A DNA stretch of 64,000 bases from contig JAQGBZ010000050.1 in the NCBI GenBank assembly GCA_034687125.1, forward strand, positions 62,001-126,000. The letters are read 5' to 3'. Below are positions 35,001 through 50,000 of the stretch, piece by piece. This DNA is from Neelides folsomi. Its lineage: Eukaryota > Arthropoda > Collembola > Neelipleona > Neelidae. Within the stretch, counting starts at the first letter, position 1. Each line of letters begins with the position of its first letter. The notes under the pieces were generated by a model. It saw nothing but the letters and a program-made list of their open reading frames with translations. It was not told the DNA's origin and did not search any database. The translations under genes were made by a program, and so were the position numbers.

Positions 35001-38000
35001 TCATGGGTTGGTTTCATTGTACCGACATTTGCGAGCTAATAATAAAATATTCCTCAGATGTGCCTTACCTTCCGCAGAGGCCCCGAGGAGACAACGACCT
35101 CCCCATTCCGCCTCATTTGGATCTCCACACGTGGATTTGCAAATGAAGGGAGGACAACGATGAAGATGAGAATGATGAGAAAACCCGGCTTGATTAATGA
35201 TCCTTCTTTGTGTTATTGAGGCGGAGGGCCTCTATCTCTCTTGCATTATTCCCAGAGTAGTACACATCTTTTACAAGATCCACCAGTATTGATGATCTTA
35301 AATCATGATTCCGAGACGGAGCCTGCATTGCCAATGCCATCAATTTGGAAATCCTTTGTTGTTCTCCTCAATGAACTGCGAGAGAAATAGGCAATTTATT
35401 TCTGAGTAAATCATGCAAAAGAAAAATTCCGACCACAATACACATGAATCACATAAATATGACTCGGGTTGTCCGAGCTTCGCATAATGTGCGTAAATTA
35501 AGGGACGAGTCTTTTACAACAAAAAATATTTTATTCTATTTTCATTTTACTTGTGAGGGCTCTAGGATGAATTTTTATCAGGAATGGATGCGTAGAATTT
35601 GAGTGGGTAAATAATAATTTACCACTCCACACTTCCATGCAGAGTACTTCAACCTGCACTTACAAGGTAGGGTACTCATTAAGGGAAGAGTAGCCGGGAG
35701 GAGAGCGTATAATTTCCTGGCCCTCACAGGAACTCTTTATACAACTTTCCAAATATATTACAATGATGTTCCTATAATGTTGAATTTATTAGGGAAGAGG
35801 GGAAACATTTCTCGTGGCAATTAGCTCATGATTGCATGTACACTGGACTTTTAATCCATGTAGGGTGAGAACGCAATCATCAAATGCAAAAAGAAGAAGG
35901 ATATCTCTTATTATTTCCGCCACGCCTGTCAGGACTCTCTGGACCTCTTTTCCCCTGTTGGTTGTCATTCCTTGGAGCGTTTTCCCGACACTCCACTTGA
36001 GTGCCCCCCTCACTTCCTCACCCACTTCACTCGATCGCTCTTGCAGACCGTGGCGCACATCATCTAATTTTCCCCATCATGAAATCAAGAAATGAAAGAA
36101 GTGCACAGATGCAATTCAATCTTTTCCCCCTTCCCCTTCAGGACTTAAAAAATGGATCGACCATCGTAATAGTAGTGAGTTACATGCTGTCATGCTCAGT
36201 ATTTCTAATAAAGATCCGATACTACACATCATTATGTATGACATTATTACATAAACATATTCAATCATATCGTATTTCGAACCAATGGCGTCAAGTTACA
36301 GTATAGTTTAATATAACTTTGATAAATTCTATGTTCCAAGAACCAGGCAGTTTTGATCTGTATTAATGAGCGATAAGGGAGTTCAAGGTGAAGATTTCCG
36401 GGAATGGGGGAGTTAATTTATAACCTTTTAAAAGATGAAAAATATAATGTTATAACCAGTTTAAACGAATGTGTATAATAATTAATAATTGACACTTTGA
36501 ATTAAACTCGTTCTAATGTCATTCATGGTGATTTAAAGACAAATTCTAGTTTTTGTGAGTTTAAATGTGAGCACGAGCAAATTGAGTCAAGTGAATAAGA
36601 ATGAAAGAGAAGACCAAGAAGGCAAACTTATTTTTTACTCCAGTAAAAATTCGTGGTCGTAAACCCCTGTCTTTGAAACGTCGTGCCCATTGTATGGCGA
36701 TGACTTATTGTCAGTCATTACAAGGAAGTATGTGGCCATGTCTGGAGACTGGAGAGAGGCTCCATCATCTTATACATACTTTCCGATTACGCAAGGGATA
36801 TTGAAGGGCCTCAGATTCGATCGTCGAACAAGATGAGAATATTTTAAGACGGCTAAGGGGCCGCTGTGGAAGTAAAGGTGTGCTTTTGGCATTCGCCAGG
36901 CATCTGCTTGTCATTTACCTCACCTGGTCTGTATTCTATCCAGAGGAGGCTTACTTTAACGATGATGTAATAGACTACCCTTATCCTTATCTAACCTGCG
37001 GGATTGAAGCCAACGTGCGTACAGAGATGTGTTTCTATAATTTCTTTCTATACGCTTTGTAAATCCCCTGTACTTGTCAGTGAGTCAGATGCGATTGTAT
37101 ATTTTTATATGAACTTCTTGGAACAGTTCAATTTATACAGAGTCAAAGTCTTTGAATTTCAGGCACAGTGGGATAATATTCGTAAATAATGCTCGAAATG
37201 CTGAGGGACAACTCGGGAATTTTATAGCTAGCCCTTAACTAAACTCTCGTGCATAATTATTTCTTATTGAGTCTGGGACAGGAACGGCCAAAGGGGACGC
37301 CGGCTGAGTCGAGGACTGATATGATGTGAAGGCGTTTTTTATTCAATTCTGCCCTCAAGACCCACATGTCCAATCTTATAAAAGCATTTTACATTTAACA
37401 GTTTAACAGTTTACTGAAGTCAACTTCCATTTTAACTTCCTTACGTTCTGGATTTATCTAGGAAGTACTTTGTAATTTACGTAATGTTCTATCGTTAAAG
37501 TGGTAATGGATTAAATTATTTAATAGCATAGATGCGTAAAGGTTGTTGTCCTTTGTAGAATATGCATGTGAATTATGAATAATCTGACACAATGCGTTAT
37601 TGGATTATCGATTAATTTATTCTTGGGAAAGTACTTTTAAATAACACTCGGTCGCCAACTTTTCTCTGAGAACTGACGACGAGAACAAAGTGAAACATTG
37701 GTAAATATTTATAACCCTCAACCATATAATTTATTGTTCTTAACCAATTTTATTTCCGTATGTGTCATTTTATCTTGGAAAAGTGACAATAAAATCTGAC
37801 AATGTTATTTAAGAGCTAATGTACTGGCATAAGATTTCGTTTACTTTCACATAAGAGATTGAACGGATTTATTTATGAGTAAATACACAAGGTATTAAGA
37901 AAGTTTTTGACCCAGACAAGATTCTGTAGATGGAATTCATTGGGTTAGTAAAATTGAACGACATTTTTGTTAAATAAATAAATACGGGTTAATGCTTTTA

Positions 38001-41000
38001 TCTAATCTAAATAAATAAAGATAATGAGTCATTCTTGAGAGTGCTGGAAGCTTTTTGGGAGCCAAAGATTAAAATGATCTCATACCTTATATAAAAAGTA
38101 CGGATATTATTGATTAAAACTATTTGAAGGAGTTCAAAAGCGAGGAGCCATGGGGTCGAAGGAACAAGTTATTGAGGTCTGGATTGTTTCAGTTCCTCCT
38201 CCTCTCTATTTATAGGAGAGATCTCTGTTCATTTCACCCACGCGTTTTCGATCTAAGAGGAATTTTGTATAAAACATCTTCCTCGCTCGTGTGCCACGAA
38301 TTGAAAAATTGATTTAACTCTTTCGATCCTCAATAATGTGGATTTTGGAATGGAGAAGCATTTAAATCTTCCCAGGAGTCTTCTAACTCAAATTAATCAC
38401 TTTTAAATGTAAAATGTATTTTAGCTACACTTTCCGCCCACGTCCTTTTGATTAAAGTTTGAGAGAAAAGAAAGGAAGTAAGCGTTTACAACTGTTTCTA
38501 GGATGGGCCCTTCAATTTCACATAGAGTATTACATATAAGGGACATTATAGAATTTATAAAGTAAAAAGATTATATTATGGCATCCGCTAGACTGATTGA
38601 TGATTTCCGAATGGACATAAGCCTTATGTAATACATTCGGACTACCTTCCCCTTTTATTGCTCTTGAGTGAATGATTGAATCGAAATGGAAATAGACATT
38701 CACTTTATAACTACTTTATATTATACCCGGCCATAAATATGTTTATATTTTGGACTTCTACCGAGACATGATCTGTATGTATTTTTATGTGCTTCTAAAA
38801 TACATTTATTTCATTTTCATTGATCAATTTACATTTCTCCTCAATGGATCAATGAAGTAAATATAGCCTTGTTAAGGGCTAATACATAAAATACGAAATC
38901 AATACACATTAAATCCTACTCTCCAAATTAAAGAGTTCGGGAAACGAAGTGGAGTTGATGGGATAGAAAAAAGATAAATCAGTCTTAACAGCAGCCAATT
39001 AATATCTTCCTTTTATTCTTTTATTGTTATTCCCCCATTTGAGAAAATTACTGCAGAAAGCAAAATGAACAGTTGTTGATTTACTTTTGAAATTTCAAAG
39101 GTTTTCTGTGTGTAAACACCAATTTACACATGTCAGGGATGTTGAAATGTATTGAAAGGTAAGATAACCTAAAAATTGGATTTTCCTCCGGAGACCATTT
39201 AATTGTTGGAAATAGGGAGAGGAACAATGGCCACCTAGAGTGCCTTCAAATGTTTTCGGCAATCTGAGCATCCCTCCTCGTCCTCGGCTGATCGTTGCCT
39301 AGATGAACTTCGGTCGAAGGGAGTTGTCGAAAGAAGGTCCTTAGGGAGCTTTTTCCTCATGATTAAGATGAGATAAATCAGATCGTGAATTGTGTGAAGA
39401 GAATAGTATGAGACCGCGACCTTTATCTTTCCCTTTTCCAACCGACGATCCTCATCGGCTCCTTCATTATTTCCATCCCTCTCGCATATTTCCGTTTGAT
39501 GGATTTTTCTCTCCGCCTTCTCTCCCCTTTTCAAACTATTTGAATTCTTGCCTTGTAATGTGGAGGAAGGTCCTTTTCTCATGGGGAGTCGAATTACATC
39601 AACTACGCTGTTTTAAACCCTCCAATTTCGGAGACTTTTCCTGCTCGCCTAAGTGAATTGGTCGTAAGGTGAACAGAAAGTGGTTAGTAAGAAGGAGGCC
39701 GGTTCCACTGTAAGAATCCTCAATTAATTGTTATCTCTAATAAATACAACATTTGGATTTTATCTTTATTGGATCTCAGGTTTCTTCCCTCACTTCGGAA
39801 GACGAGAGGGCTTGAAGTTGGCTCTTAAAGATTCAATCATTAGTTTTTTGTTGGGGCAACCCTTCTAACTATAGAATAAATTATCAAACGACTCCTCGAG
39901 CCTGTACAACATACAAATTGATATCTGATCAATGAAGTTTTTGCAATCATATACTTAAGGGAATGGATGAGTTGAGGAAGAAGAATGGATTCCTTACCTT
40001 TGCATAAAACTCCTCTTTATTTTGCCTTACACTCTCATCGTAAAATCCAAGGTTTCAATTATACAAAAATCTCATCGAATGGACGTCTGCCAAACTTCCA
40101 TTCATTCTTTCCACGTTTGAGGTTTGAAATTTTCTTCACGTGCTTACTCATCCGAGAAGAAGGATTTATTCGACATTTCCTATTTTTATCTGTGAAGACT
40201 ACTTAAAAGCAAATGATCGTGAAAATTAATTTAATTTTACACATTCAGAGATTCAGACGCGAAAGAACAAAGGCGGATGAGGCCGAGGATAGAGATGAGC
40301 AAGTGCATGATTCAGAAAAATAATAAACAGAAAAAAGGAAAGCCGTGCAAAAAGCTCCACTTCGGAACATAAAACTTTGCAACTTCCGTCTGTTACTCCC
40401 AAGAGATGGAAAATAGCCAAGGGTTCTTTTCAATGAAAGAGACTTTACATTAATGATGCTACAAATGGTCTGGGACAAGATTCCGTTAAAAGCAACTTGC
40501 ATTTTAAATCAGGATGGCCATAAAAAGATTAAAATGATGGTAAAATAAAAGTGTTCGAGAACATCTAAGGAATGCTCATTAAATGTATGACTTTAGTTTA
40601 GGATAAAATATGAACAAAAATTTTTTACATTTTATTTTATCTTTATGACCCCACACAAAGAAAAAGAATTTTATGCGCATTATTTTATATCAAAGGAAAT
40701 ATTTTGAAAAATTCATTACATGACACGATTTCAAATGAACAAAAGTAGAAAAGAAAAATGTTAAAGATCTGTATGTGTGTAAAGATCTGAAACTGTGCGT
40801 AAGGATCCATGCGTTTGTAAAAGCCGGGATGATGACCAGTTTTCTGGTGAAGAAAAGAGGTGTAATTTGTCACGGGAATCCTCGGATTACGAACATAGTG
40901 AGTATGGGATAGTGGGAACTCCATTACATCATCTCTATCTACAGTTAAATTCAAGGGGGGCATAAGACCATATGGAGCTTTTATGGCAATTTATGTCACA

Positions 41001-44000
41001 GGCTAAAAAGTGAGCTCCACACTCTTTTCTATTCTTCAAGCGTATTTTTAAAAAATCAATGTTGGTTTTCAACCATTATAATTTATAATAATGTATATTC
41101 TGCGGCGTCCATTCACTGAGCACATGGAAGGGTCTTTCAAGGGTCGGATGGAGTTATATAATAATGCAGCCAAACATAATATGCAATCGGTATATTGTAG
41201 AGGGCTTTTTTACCATTCGACTCACTGTGTCACTTGTTTAAAAAAGTATCCAAGTGTTTCCGTCACCTCTGATTTAAAGTCCTTTTCTTCCGTTGTATTT
41301 CTTTGAGAGTGACGCCTCCAAAATTACGATTTCACGGAATGAAGGGCTCTCATGTGCTGACAAACGATAGGGGAAAGGCCGTAATGAGCGGTCCTTATAT
41401 AATCTCATTTTACTATCGTTCATCCAGATGCCTTCAATTCACACTTCCCCACACCTTTAATTACTATGTACGACAAACTATTATTATTCGAACCTGACGA
41501 TCGGGTTTCTTGCCCTTATTTTCCAATGAATAATGCTTTGTTGGAAATTACCCACTATTACATTACTGCTTCATTATAAGTATTTATAATATGGAAAGTT
41601 GAGTCATGTACCTCTCATGAAATGGCGAGTCATAGAAAAGATAAATTGATCCAATTCGGAATGGGGAGACAATGGCGGTCTGACATCGGAAGTCGGTGGA
41701 GGAAAGCAATTACAACGATATACATTTATACTCTATTTGATATGCATTTGATTTTCTGACTATTCATGTATGTATTTATATGCGAGACCCGATAGAGCAT
41801 ATTATGCATTAGAAAGGAAGGAGAGAAAAGGCCTTAAACGAACGTAGATTGGAGTGAGGGAATCGGCGGAAGGGAAAAATGTAGCCCAGACATTACAGTT
41901 CCAAAGGGTTCAAATGGGATTTCGTGCCAACAAGTTATTCTTAGCATGAGACGCTCAGATTATCTCTCTTTCTCTCCGTCTCTCTGTGTTGGGAGTATGT
42001 GTGTGAATGTGCACCGCGTTGTGTCATGTTTCCAGCGACTTCGTCGGTCTCTTCCTATATAATTTCGACAGCTTCCCGGTCTGCTCATGCTCCCCCATAC
42101 GCGTCTATTCTTCCATACTTTACTACGAGAATGTTGAGAGAAGAAATGTTTGCTAAACAATGGAGCTGCCCAATGTCTTCATCTCCCACTCACTACATAA
42201 AGTAGGTGGAATGCATTATGTAGAGGAAGTATATGATGTTCTATAATGTTCGTGGGGAGGAGTATTTAGTATATTATGTAATATGGTGTAAATGTATATT
42301 GTAGATGATCGGAGTTTGGTTTGTGGTTCCTGGAGTATTTAGGGGGAGGAGGAAGGCCGTGGTTTGTGTAGCATGACCTTTGAAAAATATCAGCAACATG
42401 CCTTCTCCATCATTCGGCAATTAAAGGGAGGACCAAGGATTTGGCGCTTCCTTTCTCCTGAGGGATGAGGATCGATCAATCCACCCTTCTTCTGTGTGGA
42501 GGGGAAGGAGGGTGGGTGCCGTTGAGAGAATGCAGCGTCCCTCTCCCCGTCCCTTCTCCATGAACGCAACGCCATGACCGATCTACACACATTCCGAGTC
42601 GGCGAGAGGGTCGAGATTATGTATTGGTATTTTGGATGTTTAGTAGTTGGTTCGAATGGTATTCCAGAGACATGACTTGGATCTTCTTCTTGAGCATTAT
42701 ATTAGGCGTCTGAAACGAAGGCTTAATCTCGAGCTGCCCTTAGTGTGATTTCACTCTTTACATAAATAGTCCAGGATCTTTTTAGAAGTCATCCTTGTTC
42801 AATGAAGGCCATCAAACTTTAGGTGGTCTTTGAGGCTATCTGAGAACCACACACATGTTCGAGCTCTCCCGCACTTCAGACGAAACTCGTTCTTAGCAAA
42901 ATAAATCATATTATTAAGCCTTTTGGGATCGGAATAACAGCCGAGGCGGTGTAGAGGGAGATTGAGTGTCAATTCAGACCTTAAAAATCCACCAAGATTC
43001 TCTAAGAAAAACAAAGCGGGGTGAGGGAGTGAAAATCCAACAAGGAATAAATATCTTTCAGCTCATACTTTTATGGCTAGCGCCAGGGAATAGAAAATAC
43101 AAATGAGAAAACTATACGACTGTTCTCATATCTCTTAAATATATCTGGGGAAGTATGGGAAGGGTCCGAACGCTCCGAAGACATGCCATGCTTCCCACCC
43201 AAATACATTTAATGCCTCCCTACAAATGTTCCCCGTTATGCCCAACTCCTCTGAATTATTCTCATTCAGTTATTGATTAGGCGGAGTGCGATGGGCGACG
43301 GTGTTTAAGCCCCGTCTCTCCTTACTTTTTTAATCCCTGTATTCCCAATGCTGGGTGTGGCTCGAGTGTCTTTACGATCAACCCAGCGACACGCAAATCT
43401 CACAACCTTCACAACATCAAATATATTTCTCGTTTTATTTCATTCAATCTTAATGGAATGAGGCCAGCTCGAATAATAAAAGGCTTCCAACTTCAGCTCC
43501 TCCACGTCTCTCTTGTGGGGAAGGTTTGACGTTTGAAATGCTCTTAAATGTCTGATCCTCTTCTGGATCTTTTTTTTTGTAAAATGCATCCGACGAGGTC
43601 ACTTCATTTAAATAAACGTTCAATGGAGATGAGTAACAGATAATATTCCTTTAATTGTATTTGTATTTATCCATTAAGAACAATGTATAGAATATTTTGA
43701 TCCTCTATTATGAAATTAAATTAAAAATGAACGCGGGAGCGACGTGAGAGAAATGATAAATTTCTCACTACATTGTGGATTGTGAGTGTAATTTATTGCT
43801 CTCATTGTTTTCTCTTAACCTCAACAAAATGATTCAGAAGAGGGATGAAGTTTGCCGTTTCCCCCTCTGCATTTTCCACTCCGCGGGTTGGCTCATCTTC
43901 ACGAGGAGAGGAAAAATTCATTTGGGAAAGATGATTTGAATAAATGGGACGGTGAGCAATGAGAGGAAAATATTATAAAGCGAGAACGTGTTTTGTAGAT

Positions 44001-47000
44001 CAGGAGGACGGGAGTCCTGGCGCTGGAACAACACACAGGGATCCCTTTCATTCCCAATGAAATGTAATGGTTGGATTTCGAGCAAACTATGTAACCCTAT
44101 CCTTCGTTTCTATTCATTTCCCGAGAACAGAGGTAGGATTGAAAAGCTCAAAGGATGAGAAGTGCAGAGAAGTATGAAGGAGTATGACGATGACGTGAAA
44201 TGAATGGTTGTTTAAATTCAATTTAATACAATACTTCCCCTTTTTGTCATAATTGTCGAAGTGGATAATGGGCAAATGTTTTCTCAAAGAGAAGGTTCTA
44301 AATACAATAATTGAAATGGATAAACATAGTAGACGCTAGACTTTTATTTATATAAGAATTCCAACTTCATTCAAGAGCATGTGATTGTAATGGGAAGAAG
44401 GTGTGGTTCTCACTTGGGTGACCCACGACGATCTCGAATGGATTACAATAATTGCATACAAGATCCTCTTACCTCTCATCATCTCTTAATAATACGCTTT
44501 ACGGCTTCCGAATTTAATAATTGCTCATAATAGAAAACGACCCTCCCTCTCGACATGTGGAAGCATTATGAGTTCCATGAGGGCATCCGGACTTGATTTA
44601 ATTGTGAAGATCCTTGGACCAGAAATTAGTAAATTGGAGCGGCTTTGTAAAGAAGAGGTCGCATTCTATGGACGAATTTATTACTTCCTATGCAATTTGA
44701 TAAGGGGGATCCGAATATTGCTCTGGCCTCAAATCCAAGGAAGAGAAGCCCAGCATTTGTCAATTAAACGAATGCAAGGAGTGGAGAAATGTCAATGCCA
44801 GAACTCATTTTCAAATTCTAAATTGAGATCCCTCCCTTTTCCCTTTTTTCATGAAGAATTCCAAAACGAAGATCTTTCGGATATATGCGACTTATACGAG
44901 TATTATATGTACAAGTGTAGGTTTCGTGGGTTGAAATGCTTGAACTTCGGTCCGGAAACTTCATTCTCTAATTTTAAATTTCTCATTCCATCAGTGGTGC
45001 TCCCAATTCCCTAAAGGTTTTTCGGATGTGGGACTCTTTATTACTTACAAATATCCTACAATCTGTGAGAGGAAAAAACCTTTTTTTTCATCCACTCATT
45101 TCTTAAACATAACTTACGAGGATATAATATGCTCTAATAGTAAGTGGGATTCGGAGGGCGAGTCGGTGGTTAAACTTTAGGGTCTGTGGTTGAGTTTTTC
45201 CTCCAGTGGTTGAATAAGAAGCCATGTAATATTTAGTTATATAATGTATGAGCAAGAGCCAACGTCCAGCTGAAGGGAACGTTATGGTGAAGAGTCACGG
45301 TGGAGGTGAAATAAAGGGATTTGAAAAAGCCTTCCAGCTGACGAACAATGAAGTGAGTGCATTCTCCATAGTGAGAGTCCATCACAAAAACTTGGTTAAT
45401 GAAACAAAAACATCACGTCTTTATATATAGGTAGTGAGGGAGAAGTCGAGTCCCTTCGAGTCCCAACTTCATCTAGAGTTTTTTAAGAAGGGGTTTCACT
45501 CCCACCTTAAAAAAGCCACATCTCGAGACTCCCTCTGACTCCGGAGATTTACTACATTTATGAGGAAGTTGTCGGATTGAGGGAATCGCGCTCCGCCCTG
45601 CTCCTTCACTCCTGATGAATATGATCAACTTCCCTTCGTGCTTCTGATGAAGTCGGGAATTAAAGGCTATCTAATGTTGAGTAATTCATATTCGTGTGGA
45701 GTGAAGTGGTGAGGTAACGAGGCTTAACTAGGCATCAGCTCGAGGAGAGTTTTAAACGATGAAGGGACGCATTATGGGGCCGGGTGGCTGTCCATCCCAG
45801 CCGCTCAAGATGGAAAAGGAGATATACATTTTGGAAACAGCCTCTCGTATAAACATAATACGATGGTCAAAAATGGCTTAACAATGAAAGACCCTGCTTT
45901 TGTGAACAGTAGACCGAAATTCTTTCATCTTTTCTCCATTTCAAGTCTTCTTCTTTATTTCACGTGGGCAAGGACAGTCCTCTTCCTGGTGAACCTCTCA
46001 TAGTGAGACGAAGGGCGCGTGAAGAAGGAAAGAAAATATAATTTCTTTTAACCTTCATTCCTCATTCCACTTCGGAGAGGGGAAGAAGCCGAGGGTGAAG
46101 GAGAACTTAACAAGGGGAAACGAGAAATAACATTTCTCCCCATTACCAACTTTTCTCTTGTAATTTTTCTTGGGCCTTGTCTCCTCTTTTTCACGAACTT
46201 GGGCTCTTTTGGGGCTGGTGAGTAATGCAGAGCTCCAAGAGGAAAGGCATAGGGACGATAATGACTGCCGACACGACCTATTCAACCGATGAGGGTAGAC
46301 AAGGAATGGAGAATGAACTTGGTTAGTGATCTGCTAATGGTTAAATGATATAATCTCACTAACTCTCTCCCCCCATTAGAGTGGGAAAAGGTAAGGGACC
46401 TGAAAATGAATTCCTTGTTCTATTTATTTTTTACTCCATTTCCCGAATGCAAGCCTCATTTCCGCCGAATAGGGAACAGAATGTCATTTTGATAAAGTTA
46501 GAATTTCCATTGACCCGATAGAATCCTTTACGTGCCTAATAATTATGGGCGAGGGGAATTCCCTTTCAGCCATTCAAGATTTGGTGTGATTGTCAATAGT
46601 ATAAAAGAATGGGCTATTAGAGGTATATGGGGGTGTTTACGATCACCTCAATTCCTCCCTGCAAATTAGACAAGTAAGATGATAATAGATATATTAACAA
46701 TTCCAATGTATAATTTGTGCAAATTAGGATATTTTGCTCTCAGCTATCGCATCATCTCAGCAATAAAGAAGTCTCTTGTTTAAACCGGCTTCACACCTAC
46801 TTTTTTACGCATCCACTTTGCTTTTAAATTAGGTACAACAACTGCTATTTTATAAATCGTATTACAAGAACAAGTACATGCATAGTAGACATTATTACAA
46901 GTACGAACATTCTGTCGGATCTGTCTGTTATACATTATTATGTAGTGTGTGGGTATAGTCGCTCATTCTTTACAATCCTCACTCCAAGAACCTTCATAAG

Positions 47001-50000
47001 GGAAACATGAAAGAGAAATGAGAATAATTGCTGAAACATTGTTAAATTGGAAAAGAACGAGGGTGAGAACAAGAGTGAAACCAGATATGCATAATACTTA
47101 TGTTCTACCCCTAGTTAAAAAGAAATATTGGATTATTATGTAAGAATCTAAAATTTCTATAAGGTGAATAAAAATCGTGATATGGATGAGAAGATGACGG
47201 TGATGATTGTACGTGTAACATCCGTTCCTTCATATATTTCTCGCGACCAGTCATTTCACTCCTCTTGTCGGAGAATGAAGAGAACTCTCCTTTTTTACCT
47301 CCTACTAACTCTATAAAATGCCGTCCATGTAATAAAATCGTGCTGGAGCCATTAGGAAGGATTTGAGGATTGAGGGTGGGTCGGGGAGAGTAAGTGCGTA
47401 CAAATGCTGGTTTTTCGTCAGTAAGCTGACTCCTCTCGACTCAAAACTCAACTGACTGTGAGAGATGTGGATATAAATACAAATCCTCGAATCTCATTGA
47501 GGTTCCTTCTTGAGAAGGCTCTGAACCCTCTACTGAGATTATTTGCCGTTTGTGGACGCGATAAAAGTTATTAGGAACCCTTTCCCGTACATTATAAACT
47601 CAAATTCTAGCCGGCTTCTTTGAACTTGAAAGAGAGTATGTGGCGGTGGTGCTTTCATAATTTTCAGTTGGCCCTTGCTTCATCAGCCGCGCCCTTGTTC
47701 ATTCGAATATTGAGTATTTTATTACTACAATGTAATAAATTAAAAATAAGAGTTCCTCCTCTGAAAGCTCAATCATTGATGGGGCCTAAATTGGAAATGT
47801 CGACTTGAGTTCCTTCCTTTTCCCACCATCTTCATGAATGTTATTTGATTTAAGACATGTAAATACAATTTTGTTGTTTTTTAAATCCACAATCCTCAAT
47901 ATTTATCCCTTAATAAATATTATGTAAATGTGTAGCTGAACGTTTACTGCTTGTGTAATATACTACACATTAGTGTGTATGAATAATGATTTGATCCTTC
48001 ATCTTTTTATTCGTGGGAGGAGATTAATATTCTTATCCTTCATATTCCTAATCTCTTGTAGATCCCCTGCTCATAATATATTGATCAAGTACTTGAATCA
48101 AGCAACGTACAAACATTGATGTCATCTCAGGCAACGTTCACCGAAGAACTTAAATTGAAAAAGGGCAGTGGGAATGAAAGGTGCCCGCATTGAGATATTT
48201 GAGAGAGAGGGTGAGAGAGTTAATGAAAAATAGAATGAGTCAGCCACTTTAACTCTCATATACATCGTCATTGAAAAATTTCTTAATTGGAATAGAATTT
48301 AATTCCTTTTCCCTTCTGTATCTGTAGTAGCTTAATGTTAGTGCAGTCGAAGGTTCGGGCTCATCCCCACTTTCCCGGTTAAATAATGAATATTGAAAAT
48401 TGGAGAGCGGGTGTTGAACATGCGGCTAACTCTTAACAGACTCTTGCTTTTAAAATGTAGATTCTGCCCTCGAGTTATCATGCATTTATTTTACTGATCA
48501 CATAAATCCTGTGAGGCCTCAACTAAACTGAAGGTGTATTAGTGTTCTCATTTGTGCCAGGAACGCCCGAAGCTGGATCAGCAGCCAATTTCCAAATACA
48601 CTGCAAACAAACTCAAAGTCTAGAATTACCAACAAAGAATGCGAAGAGAGAGAGGTCATTTGCATTTAACATGCAAAAAACCCGAGTATTCAATTTGGCT
48701 CAATGTTAGTTCCAATATGCACATGTATACATTGAAAATATATTGAAGGGTAGAAAGGGAGGTTTCTTTAATAGGAAACTTGGTCTCTTTGGATGATCCA
48801 AAGTGAAGAAGATAGCAAATAGAATGCTGATAGGAAAAAAAGGTTCATGCAAAAGTTCACTTAACTTTTGTTCTCTCCTCGGTTGAATACCGGCAAGGAA
48901 AATTCGTCGTATAGTAAATTCATTTTTTGCCAAGTCTTTCTTGGAAATTGAGTCGAGTAGCAGCGTGAAGCTCCTTATTTTTTTCCACCGACTTTGATTT
49001 TCTTGTAATTCTACCATAAGTCTTTCATTCTTACCTCATTTACCTTCTGTGAGGAAATGAATGTTAGCTGCAATAATGTCACTTTAACTTGTAAAAAGCA
49101 CAATTTTCATGTGATAAATCTTTTCCTAGAACGCTTTTCTCTTCAGTTTTTATTTGAACAGATGGAAGAATTTAAATTCAAAGTATTAGAACAAGAAGTT
49201 TTCCTATCTCTCCCTTCATCCCAATATAAGATTCTTTTCAAATGCGAAAAAGGAATAGATGATAACTTTGATAAACGTATAAATTAAAGCACCCATTTGT
49301 AATAAGTTTAGTAATAACTCCTGATATAATCACCGCTACACCGAAAGTTGATGAGGATTCCAATTCCATAAACAAATTGATGAGAAGTAAATGCAACATC
49401 ACTCTTCTTCAGACTCTCCCACAACTTTGTATAAGTTAAGGAGAATGATGCATCATGGTCTTCGTCATTCACATTCATTGCTCGATTCATTCGATTCGAT
49501 TTCATTTGATCCGCTATTGTTTATTTATGCACATACAGGTTGTAACAAAATATACATAATTTGTATAATACTAAATATATAAGTATAGTAATTAATTTTA
49601 AAGTGCAATACAAACATAAACCTAACTATGTATTTACAATATATTGGTCAATATTATAAAGTGAAAACTTTTACCATAAAGAGCACTATTGCCCTTTTCA
49701 AATGCATTGAATTAATAGCCATAACATATTCTGTAAGATGAGTGATCTAGTTATTTTAGGACCCGAAAAGATTAAATTAATCGATCGACTCCGATCCAAT
49801 GATGAGAAATTCGTGATAAGCTGTAATTACACAAGACCTGCAGGTGTCAAATGAATAGGCTCGCTAGTGAACTTACCCCTAACAGAGTTAATGTTCTCCA
49901 TTGTCCGAACAGAAGGTCTAATCAAATATGAGACAACCTCTTCCACGTCTAGACGCCATTGTGTTTGCATCTTCCTATATGATGTATGAAGTGTTCGAAC

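Noticed and set aside
39235..39582. 115-codon frame on minus and an overlapping frame on plus
   Set aside because: Both strands are open over the same bases with no coding features, as usual for GC-richer noncoding DNA.
44568..45014. 148-codon open frame on plus
   Set aside because: One frame of this length is expected by chance in 64 kb at this composition; there are no splice borders, motifs or leader.
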